A stretch of DNA of 64,000 nt from Sarcophilus harrisii. Its lineage: Eukaryota; Chordata; Mammalia; Dasyuromorphia; Dasyuridae. The translations under genes were made by a program, and so were the position numbers. Below are positions 21,495-33,309 of this stretch, piece after piece. The stretch's first letter is position 1, and every line of letters begins with the position of its first letter. The stretch lies in NCBI RefSeq assembly GCF_902635505.1, contig NC_045428.1, positions 216,126,301 to 216,190,300 of the forward strand, in the 5' to 3' direction. The notes under the pieces are model-generated. The model did no database searches. It was given only the letters and a program-made list of their open reading frames with translations, and was not told where the DNA came from.

Positions 21495-22240
21495 TCAACA
21501 AGGATTAATTAAGAGCTTATTAATGATCAGGCTACTATTTTAGCCACCAGTAATACAAAATAAAAGTGAAAACAATCTTTACCTTGAGGAACTTCTATTC
21601 AGTCAGAATCTTCAAATGTGTACATTTGTAAGTGATGCTGCAGTGGAGAGAGCTCTGGCCTTAGAGTCAGGAAAACCTAAGCTTAATTTAAGTCTCAGAC
21701 ATTTACTAGCTATATGATTTTGGACAAATCAATTCACTCTGTTTGCCTCACTTTCTTCATCTATAAAATGAGCTGGAGAAGATAAATGGCAAACCACTCT
21801 CATATCTTTACCAAGAAAACCCTACATTAGGTCATGGAGAGTTGTACATGATTAAGACAACACAACACTAGTAGCTGAGATCAAGAAATATTTCATGTTG
21901 ATGGTACTTGAATTTTCTTAAAGAAAACTAAAGATTGTACAAGGCACAAGTGAGGAAGGCATGGGTGATGTAAAAAAAAATCTTGAAGGTTTGTGGAATG
22001 CCAGATCATAGAGGTATGAAGGGAATTGATTAATATGTAATAAATCTGGAGAGATCAATTGGGTATTTATTGTGAAGAGCTTTAAATGACCAACAAAGGT
22101 CATTAGATATAATAAGAAACTCCTAGGGTTTACTGAGTGTGGTTAGAACTGCACTTTGGAAAAAATGGCAACTATTTGGAAAATGGATTTGAGTGGGAGA
22201 AACTTGATTTCAGGGATCAATTAAGAGGCTACAGAAATAG
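21495..22240 (-). mobile_element. L2 LINE fragment, antisense, split by a SINE
   Basis: 'aaggattaattaagagctta' and 'ctaccttgaggaacttctat'-like words before 21,612, and 'gaaggcatgggtgatgtaaa', 'ggtcattagatataataaga' and 'atggatttgagtgggagaaa' after 21,875, are blocks of one antisense L2. The SINE at 21,629-21,868 sits in the gap. Confidence 0.6.
21629..21868 (+). repeat. tRNA-derived SINE with RTE-like tail, nested in L2
   Basis: Head 'agtgatgctgcagtggagag' with 'ttagagtcaggaaaacctaa', centre 'ctatatgattttggacaaat', tail 'ttaggtcatggagagttgta'. Head to tail is present, so this is a nearly full-length copy. Confidence 0.75.
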
Positions 22241-22244
22241 TCTA

Positions 22245-22345
22245 TATATCTCTTCAGTTTTCTCATCTATAAAATATGAAAAGCTTCAAAAACATGGCTT
22301 CTAAAGTCCTTTCCAGCTCTAAATCTCTTAATCTATGTAGTCTAT
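22245..22345 (+). repeat. MIR/MAR1-like SINE 3' part
   Basis: 'ttctcatctataaaatatga' and 'aaagtcctttccagctctaa' match the CORE-SINE 3' end. Confidence 0.6.
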
Positions 22346-22629
22346 AACTTGAAGATCCTGTTCTGGTCTCTCCCCTGAGCTCCATTCTTGCATCAAGAAT
22401 TATCTTTACAACTTTTGTTGATGAATAACCCACATTACTCAAACTGAGCATATCCAAACCAACACTCATTAGCTTTCTTTCAAAAACCACTGCTTTTCTA
22501 AACAATTATAAGGAACTATGACTATCATCCTTCTAGCTAAATTAACAACCTAAGTGTCATCCTCTACTCCTCAACTTATTTACCCACATATACAATTAGT
22601 TGTTTCTACCTTTTTGGCATTAATATATG

Positions 22630-22631
22630 TG

Positions 22632-22676
<45 letters not shown>
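22630..22676. repeat. (TA)n microsatellite
   Basis: An uninterrupted TA run of about 45 bp borders the L1 3'UTR that follows. Confidence 0.95.
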
Positions 22677-22677
<1 letters not shown>

Positions 22678-22888
22678 TATTTTTTCAATTACATGTAAAA
22701 ACAATTTTTAACTTTTTTTTTAAATTTTGTGTTCTAAATTATTTCCCTCCATTTCTCTGCCCTCTCTCACTGAGAAAACAGGCAATTTGATATTGGTTAT
22801 ACATGTGCAATCATGAAAAATATATTCCCACATTAGTCATGTTACAAATGAACACACAGACAAAACACACAAAAACACAGACAAAACA

Positions 22889-22933
<45 letters not shown>

Positions 22934-23035
22934 ATAAAAATATTCTTTGATCTGCATTCAGACTCTATCAGTTCTTTCTCTGAAGGTAAATGATAATTTT
23001 TATAGATGCTTTTCTGTTTACTTAGCCAAGCCACC
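22677..23035 (-). mobile_element. Old L1 3'UTR, antisense
   Basis: 'caattacatgtaaaaacaat', 'ttccctccatttctctgccc', 'gcaatttgatattggttata', 'catgtgcaatcatgaaaaat' and 'gatctgcattcagactctat' are the reverse complement of the old marsupial L1 3'UTR. A (CA)n run (22,889-22,929) has expanded inside. Confidence 0.75.
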
Positions 23036-23044
23036 ATCATAGTT

Positions 23045-23865
23045 TTAGACCTTTATCATTTTTCAGCTAGACTATTGCAACATCATTCCAATTGGTTTCT
23101 TAGGACACAGTTTTTTTTTTAAAATATCATTTTCCTTTCTTTTACACAGTAGCCAAATTCATGTTCCTAAAATGCAGTCTGACTATATCACTCAATTACT
23201 CAAGAATTTTCACTGGCTCCTTATTTCCTCTAGCATAAAATATAAAGTGTTCTGTCATTTGAAGATCTTCCCAACCTGACTTTAGTTACCTTTGTAGGCT
23301 GATTATATGTTTCTTCCCATCATGTAATTTCCAATTACTTGAATTAACCTACTTACTAAGTTCATAAAAGCATATATCTAGAGCTGAAAGGATTCTTAGA
23401 GGTAGTCTAATCCAACTACCTCAGTTCTACATATGACAAAACTGAGACTCATAGAGATTAAGTGACTTGCTGAAGATTTAAAAAAAGTAGGAAGTAGTAT
23501 ATCCAGAATTTGAAATCAGGTTCTATGGTTACAACTTCAACAATTTTCCCACTATGTCATATTGCTTCCCAAATTTGCTGCCATCTATCAAAGCATTATA
23601 TCCCCACCCTCAATTACTTTGTACATGTTGTTCTCCATACCTGAAATGCCTCCTTAGCTCCTTTTCTTGGAACTCCAAGATCCTTTAAGAGAACTTTACT
23701 CATTTCCCCAGATGTTATCCTGTATTTATGTTTCTGCGAAAGTATTGTATTTCCATATGACTCCCTCCCCACAAGGGGAGGGATTTGTATCACTAAAGCT
23801 CTGCACTGGTTTCTGGAATGTGGTGGGAAATTTATAAATTCTTACTGACTGATTGATTGCTTCAA
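23045..23865 (+). mobile_element. L2 LINE 3' region, split by a SINE
   Basis: 'agctagactattgcaacatc', 'gtagccaaattcatgttcct', 'gactatatcactcaattact', 'tcttcccaacctgactttag', then after the gap 'ctccatacctgaaatgcctc' and the TGAT end 'ttactgactgattgattgct'. The order and the end fit the L2 3'UTR. Confidence 0.7.
23370..23575 (-). repeat. MIR/MAR1-like SINE, antisense, nested in L2
   Basis: 'tctagagctgaaaggattct', 'aactgagactcatagagatt', 'aagtgacttgctgaagattt' and 'ttcccactatgtcatattgc' cover an antisense CORE-SINE lying in the gap of the L2. Confidence 0.75.
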
Positions 23866-24019
23866 TCAATATTAATAATATGACAATCAAGAAGTAATAG
23901 TATGACAAAGAGGTAAAAATGTTTGATAGTTGAGAATCCTATTTTGGAGCTTGAAAGAGAAACCATAGCAAGAAATATAAATTTGTAAATGATCTGTATA
24001 GACATATCCTAGGCAATTT

Positions 24020-24158
24020 TTTTTGAGGCAATTGGGATGGAGTGACTTGCCCGGAGTCACACAGTGAAGGAGTGTTAAGTATCTGAAGCTGAATGTGACC
24101 TCAGGTCCTCCTGACTCCAGGACCAATGCTCTGTCCACTGTGCAATCTAGCTACCCCA
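24020..24158 (-). repeat. tRNA-derived SINE, antisense
   Basis: 'gaggcaattgggatggagtg', 'acttgcccggagtcacacag', 'cctcaggtcctcctgactcc' and 'ctgtccactgtgcaatctag' are the reverse complement of the SINE head. It is well preserved and probably one of the younger SINEs here. Confidence 0.82.
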
Positions 24159-24489
24159 ATATTTTTTTTAATATTAGGAATTATAAAAAAGGCTAAGTAT
24201 TAAAAGTGAAGGGTAGAAGACAGAGTAGAGGAAAGAGGGTAAGGAACAGAAAGGAGTCTAGCATTGTCAAATGGAGATGATTTTCAGGAAATTTCAAATG
24301 ATATTCAAAGGGCTAGAAAATAATATATTTAAAGAAATTAAAATAGAGACAACTTTGAACATATATCCAATTCTTCCCTCTCCTTCATACCTCACATTAA
24401 ATAAGTGGTCAAATCTGCAAAATATTATCTCTATGATATCTCTCAAATCTGTTCCTTTCTTCCTATTCATGCATTCATGATTCTACCTC

Positions 24490-24985
24490 ACAATTAGAGT
24501 TTACTCTATTTATCAAACATTATCACTGTTACTATTCTATTTACTGTTACACATTCCATTCATCTCCTATTTCCCTGACTTTGCATATTCTGCACTCTCA
24601 CCCCTCACAAAATCCACTTATCCCTACAAAAGTCAATTCAAGTATTATCTTTTACATAAAGCCTATCTTAATTTGAATCTCTCTCACACTCACTTCTTAT
24701 AGCTGCTGTGAGGATAAAATGAGATAATATTGAAAAAGAACTTAGCATGTTGTCTGATACATATTAGCATCTAATAAATGTTTGTTTTCCTCTTTTCTTC
24801 CTCTGAAAATTACTTCATATTTACTTTGTATGCACTTTATATTTATTTTTCTGTGTATTATACATGTACAGAGAAAAATGAACTCTTTCTCCACAAAAGA
24901 GTATAAGCTTCCTCAGAGCAAGGACTATTCCATTTTATATTTGTGTATCCAGCATCCAGAATAGTGTCTAGGACAAGAAATGTTT
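24490..24985 (+). mobile_element. L2 LINE 3' region with a MIR-type tail inside
   Basis: 'tctcctatttccctgacttt', 'aagtcaattcaagtattatc' and 'tataagcttcctcagagcaa' are L2 3'UTR words. Between them 24,700-24,785 carries 'gctgctgtgaggataaaatg' and 'aacttagcatgttgtctgat', the tail of a MIR3-type repeat inserted in L2. Confidence 0.55.
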
Positions 24986-24989
24986 ACAG

Positions 24990-26274
24990 CAATACTTCTA
25001 GGAGGGCTATATAGCCTCTACTTTTGGAGAAAAGAATAAAGAATGCAAAATTGGATTAAAGAGATGAAGGAGGATGGGGGGAAATGCCAAAACACAAACT
25101 CTGCTTATTTAAGCAAGAGGAAAAATAGGTCAAGAAAATGTAAATCTGAAGGTTCAGAAATATCTGAGATAATGAATTTTAGTTTCTCAGGAATATGGTT
25201 TACCTCTGTTTTGAAACCTTCTGAATACCTAGAGATCACAGGATATGTCCCCCTCTCTTCCAGAAGGATTACAAAAACTGAAGCTTTGGAATGTTTTCCA
25301 AAAATTCAGATATAGTAGAGGAATACAAGTAAAAGTCACACCAGGATATGTATATAATAAAAAAAAACTGATAAATTCACCTTAGAGAACCAGTTATTGT
25401 GTTGATAATGATTCATTTTCCTAGCACTGCCATTTTGACAGTCTATCTCTGAAACACTGGACACTAATTTCCATTTATTTGGGGGAAGATGAAAGCAAAA
25501 CTGAGATTTTCTTGTGAACACCTGCTATATCCAGATTCAGAGAGGTTTAGAAGTGATAATAGCTCAGACAGAGATTTGCTTGTTTGTTTTTTTAGCTTAA
25601 ATAAATGTTTGCATTTTCTCTTTCAGTGAGCCAGATGTCTTCTCCTTTAATGTGTATGATATTCTTGTATCCAGGAGCAAAGTAAAAATAAAATTAAATC
25701 TCAAATATTTATGACTGGAATTTTGCCAACATTCTGGTAAAGCAACTTCTACAGCTGAAAAAGTTAGTTACTCAATGTACATAGTAACAGCAACATTATA
25801 TGATGATCAATTCTGATGAACATGGATCTTTTCAACAGCAAGATGATTCACCTAGAGAGAAGACTAGTGTAGTCTTCTCTGACTGAGTGTAGATCATAAC
25901 AGTATTTTCACCTTTTTATTGTTGTTTGCAAAGATGGATGCTGAAAATTCTCTCTGAATATGAAAGTAAACAACTTTAATTTAAAAAGGGTAGTTACTTC
26001 GAGTATACACTATAGTCATTGTATAAACTATATATAACTATAGAATTGTATAGTGTCTTTTGGGAAAAGAATTAGAACTGTAAAACTGGATGTGGAGGGC
26101 TTATAAGCAGTTGTTACTGACAAACATGAATTTCCAATTAAAGGTGGTAGAGAAAATGAACTGATAAATTTGAGTATTAAAAAATCCTAATTAAATAGTG
26201 TGAATAGATTACTGAATTTCACTTTTTTATTCCATCCAATATAATAGAGATTTATAATAGAGAACTTTTTTAAA
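24990..26274. other. Gene-free, no repeat recognised
   Basis: The longest plus-strand frame (25,043-25,315, 90 codons) shows no familiar motif and has no splice or promoter context that I can defend. I see no transposon here. Confidence 0.4.
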
Positions 26275-26366
26275 AAAGGAAGGAAAAGGGGAAGGAAAGA
26301 AGGAAGGAAGGAGGGAGGGAGAGAGGAAGGGAGAAAAAAAGGGAGGGAAGAAAAGAAAGAAAGAAT
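26275..26366. repeat. Polypurine (GGAA/GGGA) tract
   Basis: A run of about 90 purines built from GGAA, GGGA and AAAG units. Confidence 0.9.
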
Positions 26367-26499
26367 TTAGGAAAATCAGTACCCAAAAAACTTATCTGTA
26401 AAATTCTACATCCATAATCTCCTAATTCTGCAGAGAGAAAAGTATCTTCTTAAGTTGCTTATGTGGGTAGGTTTGGTCATTATAATTGCATGTTAATTT

Positions 26500-26760
26500 C
26501 AAATGTTTTATTGCTCTATTTTCCTGCACTCCCCCCATTTATATTATTGGAATCTTTGCTTATACTGTTTATTAGGTTCTCTTTACTTTGCTTTGCATTA
26601 GTTCATATAACTTTCTCTCCTGCTCCTTGCATCCATCATATCCATTTTCTTTCTCAGCAGACTAGTAATACACTACACTCATATACTCCAACTATTTTAA
26701 TTATTCCATAATCAATGAATATCTACTTTGCTCCCTATTTCTTGCTCCCTACCTAAAGTT
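26500..26760 (-). mobile_element. L1 ORF2-end fragment, antisense
   Basis: 'gcattagttcatataacttt' and later 'tttaattattccataatcaa' resemble the antisense end of older L1 ORF2 (cf. 'gcatcagttcgtgtaagtct' at 893). Weak. Confidence 0.35.
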
Positions 26761-27029
26761 GTAAATATAAAATTCCTATTCTTCATGACTTTCTGCTATT
26801 AAGTAAAATAAAAATTATAACTTAAAATGTTTTTATCTAAGACAAGGACAATCTCCAAACCAAAGACAAGTGGCATGGAAGTCATTTCAAGGATTTGTTC
26901 TTATGGGAGAAGACAGAGAACCTTAACTGTTATAGTCTGGCTCTCATATGTGCAATCTGCAGGCAGGGGTCAGAAGGCTATGCCCAGGAACAGGATAAAA
27001 GTTATCTAGTAACTTCTTACTTTAAGTAA

Positions 27030-27114
27030 TCCTAATAACTAAGAAGCAGAAAATAAGATGAGAGACAGAATCAAGAAGACTTAGGTTCAAATTTCAACTC
27101 TGGCTTTGGATAAG

Positions 27115-27117
<3 letters not shown>
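27030..27117 (+). repeat. MIR/MAR1-like SINE left part, cut by microsatellite
   Basis: 'gaagacttaggttcaaattt' and 'ggataagtgactctctctct' show a CORE-SINE running straight into the TC array. Confidence 0.55.
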
Positions 27118-27168
<51 letters not shown>

Positions 27169-27239
27169 TTCCTCCCTCCCTTCCTTCCTTCCTTCCTTTA
27201 TTTCTTTTTTCTTTCATTCTTTCTTCCCTTCCTTCCTTA
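27118..27239. repeat. (TC)n then (TTCC)n microsatellite
   Basis: About 47 bp of TC repeats and then TTCC/TTTC units up to the left border of the LTR. Confidence 0.95.
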
Positions 27240-27656
27240 TGTAATGCCAGAGAAACTGAGGCAAGATAGAGATTAGAGACTTACAATATTTTATTTATTG
27301 GAGAGCTTAATTAATTGACTGGATCAGACAAATGTCTCAAAGTATCCAGTATCAAAGATTCCAGACCAGGGTTTTAGTGATAAAGAAGAACAAAGACAGA
27401 AGTGGGGTGGGGAGACAGAGTGAGCCCTGGAAATTCTGATAAGTTGGGAAGGTCTGGAGCCATGATGTCAAAAAGAGAAGATCTTCCCCTTATCTGGGAT
27501 GAAACATTTATAGTTTATAACCTGAGAGTAGCCAATTCTAAGTTATATCAGTCCTAATGATCAGGACGATGGTAGTGGTGTTGCAACCAGGGGGACTGAG
27601 GCAGAGCACTTCAGGGAAACTGAGGTAGAATAATCAAAGTAAACTATGGCATAGCA
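27240..27656 (-). mobile_element. Solo LTR (family L-A), antisense, between TTCC tracts
   Basis: On the plus strand it starts 'tgtaatgccagagaaactga' and ends 'ctatggcatagca' (TG...CA). The same family lies at 37,808-38,288 ('tgcaatgccagagaaactga' to 'gtggcacaaca'). On the minus strand it has an AATAAA near the 3' end and repeated 'cctcagtttc' boxes. No internal region is attached. TTCC repeats touch both ends, so a target duplication cannot be told apart. Confidence 0.65.
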
Positions 27657-27745
27657 CTTCCTTCCTTCCTTCCTTTCTTTCTTTCTTCCTTTCTTTCTTT
27701 ATTTTGGCCTCCCTCCCTCCTTCCTTTTTCTTTCTTTCTTTCTTT
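27657..27745. repeat. (TTCC)n/(TTTC)n microsatellite
   Basis: A pyrimidine tetranucleotide array directly follows the LTR. Confidence 0.95.
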
Positions 27746-28009
27746 TGACTTTGATTAAGTAACGATTATAGATTTCCACTGTGGATGGGTGCTTTTTCAC
27801 CAAGTCCCCATTTCAAAGAAATCACAAGTCCAGATTCCTCTCCTTTTCTCTCCCATATTCAAAATTGTAATAACTAGGGACTAAGATCATTTTACTTTTG
27901 ATATGACATCCAAACCAGATGATGGAGGATGGAAAGAATGGTGATCCCTGCAGTTAACATATGCTTATCACCCTAAAAAAAGTACTCTAAATTTAATATG
28001 GCAGTTTGA

Positions 28010-28330
28010 CAAAACTAGAAGAGACCTTAGAAATCATCTAGCTTAATTCTTTCATTTTACAGAGAAGAAAACTGAGCACTCAGGTAGGGGAAGTCATTTT
28101 CTCAAAAAGAAAAAGATTTGCATATTCAATTCTTAGAGAATTTGTATCTGACCTCACATATTGTTGGAGATGGAAAACACCATGTTATCCTACTTACATT
28201 TTCTACTTTTTGTCCAGTCTAACCTCATTCACCTTATTTAACAGAGTAAGGAAAAGAGGCCCAGAGTAAATGTCAGAGCAGGAGTCTAGCTAAGGTCCAT
28301 TGACTGTTAGGCCTCCATGCTTTCTTCTGG
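28010..28330 (-). repeat. Two MIR/MAR1-like SINE fragments, antisense
   Basis: 28,010-28,120 shows 'agagaccttagaaatcatct' and 'gaaaactgagcactcaggta'. 28,190-28,330 shows 'aaaagaggcccagagtaaat' and 'gcaggagtctagctaaggtc'. Confidence 0.55.
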
Positions 28331-29695
28331 ATTATTGAAATATGGCTTTCCTAAAACCGCTGTGTTTTCCCAAGGATGCACCTATGGTCTCATGACTCAT
28401 ATTGAACATCTGAATGGGAAGGGCATTACTCAGTCCTTTTCCAGCTCACTTTGACCTTAAATTTGGGGTCTACTAGCCTTGGGCTCCACCACCTTCTCCT
28501 GGTTTGCCCAACATGAATATCATAAAATGAAAATAGAGCTATAGGTGAATAGCTCCCCCTACCCAAAATTATTTATAGAAACTCATTCTACATCTTGCCA
28601 ATGAGATTCATTCTGAGGAATACCTATGTTATCGGAGTCTTTTTAAATTCCTTATGCTGGGTATAAGCTTAGATTGTCTAGAGTCAAAGTTCTTTTAGAA
28701 CTACCTTTTTAATGACTCTAAGTAAAATCTGATTTTTCTATAAAATGTATTGCTTATTATGCAGTTGTTCAGTTGATTAGAGTTATGTCTACAAGCTTGT
28801 AAAACATCCATACTAAAAGTAAAAATAATTAATCATAGGTTATATTCAAAGAATGAGGGAAGAAGCAGCAGACTTTCTAAATTGGTATGCCAATATATAG
28901 ATTTTTTTTGGTTGTTCTGTATTTCTATTCACACTAGCATTTGTTATAAATACATTTTAAAAAGTGTTGGGACTGACTGATCTACTATATGCAATATGCA
29001 GCTAAAGCAGTAGGTATAAACAGGTATAGTAACAATATTTCTTTTTGATGCATACAAGAGAAGCCTAACTCCTATATAAATTTCTACACAAGAGAAGCAA
29101 ACACAAGTCATTTCTGAAAAACAGACATATCAAATCCAAGACTTTGGTAGTGAAATAAAAAGATCAAAGTTAAAACTGGGGAAAAGGAACAGGAAAAAAG
29201 AGGGAAAGATCATCTCTTCTCAACATTCATTCCATTTATGATTAATACTCCCATCAAGGATATACTGACTCTTTCAAAAAAAAAAAATCAAAGCCACCTT
29301 TTAGTTTGAAATCCTTCATCTCCCTACTCAATATCTATTCAATATCTAAAATATCCTATTCAATATCTAAAAACACCATCAATTCCTCACATTTCCTCTC
29401 CCACTTTGCTCCAGACCCTGAAGAAAAGTTAGCTTCCCTTTTTGACTAGTCTAACTTTACTTGTACTCTTCACCCCATGGCACCTGATGAATTGAAAAGT
29501 CTGAAGAAAGTGGCATCTTCTGACTTCTCAGGCTAAAAATGACAATAGGTTTAGAATCTGGGAAAAAAGAAACATATTATTTGTCCAATTTCCCAAATTC
29601 CATAATATATTATAGAATGTGCTTTACTCTATAACCTATTGCCAAATAAATCCAAAGCTCTGTATTTACATGTTGATATTCAAAGTTGAAGGTGT
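28331..29695. other. Gene-free, no repeat recognised
   Basis: Mixed-composition sequence without a defensible frame. 28,330-28,640 is less AT-rich than its surroundings. Confidence 0.35.
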
Positions 29696-29699
29696 ATCA

Positions 29700-29900
29700 A
29701 CATGACAAATGGAAAAACCAACGACTGTAATCAAAAGCACAAAGTTCAAACTCCAGTTCTGTCACTACATCAGTGAAATTAGATAACCTTTAGCCTCTCT
29801 AAACTTAGTTTTCTCATGCATGAAATGAAGAGGTTGGACTGAATAGTTTGTAAGATTTTTTCCAGTTCTCAATTTATGATGCTATGATTTTATGAATCCT
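29700..29900 (+). repeat. MIR/MAR1-like SINE
   Basis: 'aagttcaaactccagttctg', 'gttttctcatgcatgaaatg' and 'aagaggttggactgaatagt' follow the CORE-SINE in sense. Confidence 0.65.
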
Positions 29901-29959
29901 ATACATGCTAGTTAATGGTTGGGTCCCTTAGTTTCAAAAGGACTGCAGATCACCTGCAG

Positions 29960-30225
29960 GCAGAGCAAGGTAACACAGTGAATAGAGTCAAGTAGAGAGT
30001 AATAGGACCTGAGCTTAAAGACACTTAACTAGCTTTGTGATCCTAGGCAACTCACTTAACCTGGAGATATCTACTTCCATTTCCTAGTCTCTAAGGTGGG
30101 GATGATAAGATCACCTAATCCTCAGAGTTATTGTGAGGACAAAATGAGACAATACTTGAAAAAGCTCTCTGAAAACTAAAAGCACTTCATAAATGCTACT
30201 TAATTATATTAATTTTCTAGGGAAA
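29960..30225 (+). repeat. MIR-type SINE with MIR3-like tail
   Basis: 'caaggtaacacagtgaatag', 'gcaactcacttaacctggag', 'gagttattgtgaggacaaaa' and 'cacttcataaatgctactta' are in the expected order, from the tRNA-like head to the tail. Confidence 0.65.
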
Positions 30226-31094
30226 GGATTTTAGGGAATCCTTTCAAACCTTGACATCATATAGCAACAGAAAGTAACTCCTAAGTACATTTCAAAGGTA
30301 TCCATCTGCTCCTCTGTACTACTAGGGCTAGTATACAGGACAAAGTATAATATCACTGATGCTCTTAGTGGTAATGATAAATTCCCAATCTCCTGTCAAG
30401 AGGATGTCACATCTCAGTTTTTTTTAGTCTTAGATGGCAGACTCCATGTCATCTCCTCTGTCTATCCTTTATCTTCAAGTCAACCACTTTTGAGCCTTTT
30501 CTTCTTTTAGTTATGGTCTTTGTAACCAAGTGAAAACATGAAATACACATAAATTCTAAAGTGAAATGCAGCAAATCCCTAAAATTGTTCTTTCTGTTAT
30601 ACTGAGCAAAGCACATTGAGCCAGCGCAATGAGAAATCCCACTCCCATCTGCATTTATATTTAGCTCTCAACAGTAGACCTTACATCCTGTTGAGCTGAA
30701 TGATAAGTGGACAGAATGCTTCCATCATCTTGGATAAAAAGCCCACAAACACTGTTGTTTAATCTCAGCCTGATCTTGTGATGCTGCAGCTGGTACTCAC
30801 TCCCTGCTCATTGTGGTTCACATTTTAGCCCTATTATTAGTTTATCCAAATAATCTTCAGCCATACCCAAATAATAGATCTCCAGATTCTAAATTCCATA
30901 CTGTTCACTCATCCTTAATCTGTACTGTGTTATTTTGCCAAATGGGAGCCCTAAGCCTTCTCAGACATCTCTGACACATTGATGTTGGAGGCTAGAGGGA
31001 GAAATAAGGAAAAAGGTGAAATGTTACCAAGAGCCTGGTAGACTCATTTAGCCAACAGCATGTCAGATGCAAGCTCAAGTATTTTCCCCTAGGA
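30226..31094. other. Gene-free; one lower-AT unique block
   Basis: 30,590-30,960 has few simple repeats and no transposon that I can name. No long frame is open. Confidence 0.35.
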
Positions 31095-31300
31095 AGAGAA
31101 GGGAAAGAAAAGAATAGGTATTTATATAATACCCACAATGTTTCAGGAACTGTGCTAAACACTCACAAATATCATTTCATTTGATCTGCATAATAACCCT
31201 ATGAGGTAGGTGCTGTTATTATTATTATTTTTACTTTTAAGGAAACTGAGGCAGTCAGAGATGAAGTGATTTGCCTACAGCCACAGAATTAGAAGTTTTA
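31095..31300 (-). repeat. MIR-type SINE, antisense
   Basis: 'gtatttatataatacccaca', 'tgtgctaaacactcacaaat', 'catttgatctgcataataac' and 'aaggaaactgaggcagtcag' match the reverse complement of a MIR/MIR3-type element. Confidence 0.65.
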
Positions 31301-31319
31301 GAACACTGGCTAAATGCAA

Positions 31320-31640
31320 TGTATATGCAGAGTGATTTCGAGAAAAAGAGGGTGATCATTTTGGAACTCAAGAAAGACCTTATATAGAAGATCTTACTAG
31401 AGGTGTGGGCTTTGAAAGAAGTTAAGAATTTTTAGAGGTAGATAGGAAGAAGAAACATATTTCTGATATGGGGAAGAAAATATTCTTGATGTTCAAATTG
31501 GAATACATTTAAGGATTCAAGGATTATGAGAAAGTCTTTGGAAGGTTGGGACTAGCATGTTATTCTGACAAACAGAAAACATGTTGAACAACAGAACAGA
31601 TTTGCAGTAGTTGAGATCCCCTAGAGCAGGCCATTCATTA
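31320..31640 (-). mobile_element. L2 LINE fragment, antisense
   Basis: Weak L2-like words in order: 'agaaagaccttatatagaag', 'gggctttgaaagaagttaag' and 'gaaagtctttggaaggttgg'. Confidence 0.35.
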
Positions 31641-32658
31641 AGAGCTCTGATACTATGTTAGCTATAGCCAAGAAGACTTCATTAATTGCATTAATTCCCA
31701 CAACAACAAAAAGTAGAAAAAAATGAGAACCTGATTTGACAAAAATCTAAATTAAAAAATTATCATCTTTATTTTGCTGTTTTTAAATTTATTTCATACT
31801 CAGCAAATGTTCTGAATATTCCAAGCATGGCCCCCTTTGTTGCCCTACCCAAGATCCATACTATTGCACTGATACAATAAATCATAGGGACAATTCTGTC
31901 CAGCATCTCTATGTCCAGGAAGATCCAAGGTCAGCATGAAAATGAATACAAATGGGCCATTATGCAATCTATAAATTTCTCTTTCTTTTCTTTTTTTTAA
32001 GATTCAGCCAAAAACCAGATCCTGTTTGTTTTGGCACTTGTTATCAGCATATTAATATTATGGTTTACTCATGATTTTCCGTACTTTGATCAATGAAACC
32101 AAGAGTGCAAAAATCAAGAGTTACCATAGTTGAAAGGTAGAAAAAAGCCTTCACACTATGAAAAGGATTGTTAGGAAAAGAAAACAGAAAGACTGAGGGA
32201 TGAATGAGATAGCATGCAGAAAATTGTTGGCAGGTAGGTAGCCCCAGTCCTGACAGTATTGCTATGATAGAACTAGGAAGAAGCACACAAAGTGGTTAGC
32301 ATACAAACACCCCAGCATATCTGGATCCCAGCTAGAAACACCACAACCTTCTTTTAGTACTCTGATGTCCAGAATCAATGCGTAGTTTAAGTTCCCTAGT
32401 CCCTATAGCAAAGAGCACAAATTCCCAAAGTATGGACTTGAATCAATTAGAGAATCATCGCATGACCCAGGGTAGTACGAAATTAATCAATGTGAAGATG
32501 AAAATAAGGTACATATTCCATTCCACCTCCCCTTGAGCAATCTCATTGTGAGGTTTGTCTCCAAAACAAAACCCCTATTTTTCCCCTATTATTTAACTTT
32601 GCTCACTCCATCTCTTACTTTTTACTCTCTATCTTTTACTGTTGTGCAAACTACCACC
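31641..32658. other. Gene-free, no repeat recognised
   Basis: Lies directly left of the provirus. There is one minus-strand frame of 73 codons (32,286-32,065) without a recognisable motif. I see nothing else. Confidence 0.35.
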
Positions 32659-32664
32659 ACTCCC
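32659..32664. repeat. Provirus target-site duplication, left (ACTCCC)
   Basis: The 6-mer ACTCCC here is repeated exactly at 35,082-35,087. A 6-bp duplication is typical of class II (betaretrovirus-like) ERVs. Confidence 0.85.
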
Positions 32665-33001
32665 TGTAATGGGTTGAAGTTCGAGTTGATGCACTGAGGT
32701 CCCAAGCACATGAGGCTAAATTGTAATTGGACCATACTCTATTAATACATATTTTTGGAGAAAGAATGGCTCCTGCCCACTCTTTGTGCAAGTTCTGATG
32801 TGTTGTATAGGAAATGACGATTTTGGTGGGTGGAGGCAGAGGGGCAGGAAAAGAGGCAGGGGACTGCTGGCTGGTTCCTGTCGCAGCTCTTCACATTGCT
32901 ATCGCCATCCCCCCTTCACCTCCACAAAGAATAAAGATTGAAAATTTTCCCTTAGCCTGAATTCCTGACTCTGGCTGATTTTAAAATACACAGTCATCAC
33001 A
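32665..33001 (+). mobile_element. 5' LTR of the betaretrovirus-like provirus
   Basis: TG...CA ends, AATAAA at 32,930-32,935, and a U5 end 'ctgactctggctgatttt' shared with the 3' LTR. Confidence 0.9.
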
Positions 33002-33003
33002 TT

Positions 33004-33023
33004 TGGCGCCCAAGTGTGGGAAC
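33004..33023 (+). promoter_or_regulatory. tRNA-Lys-type primer-binding site
   Basis: Two bases after the LTR comes 'tggcgcccaagtgtgggaac', close to the TGGCGCCCAACGTGGGGC site for tRNA-Lys(1,2) used by MMTV-like betaretroviruses. This sets the family. Confidence 0.85.
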
Positions 33024-33309
33024 TAAGGACCCTGCTTTCACTGCAGAAGTCTCCGGTGACCAGGAACTTAGGTGAGTATTGTAATAGACAAATAGGGAAC
33101 TTATTTTCTTAAAGACTAAACTAGTAACCTTTTTTGGCTGAAATGGGACAGATGCTAGCTAAAGATTGTGGTATACACCTTTTCAGGATTCACTTTTGTA
33201 ATACCAGCAGCAAAAGAGACTGCCTAAGTGGTCACTGAATTCCTCATACAAGCATTTGCAATTATGGGTGTGCCACAAGCAATAACCAGCAGCAAAAGAG
33301 ACAGCCCGA

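Noticed and set aside
27118-27240. Regular array as a CRISPR or satellite
   Set aside because: Units are 2 and 4 bp without spacers, so they are simple microsatellites.
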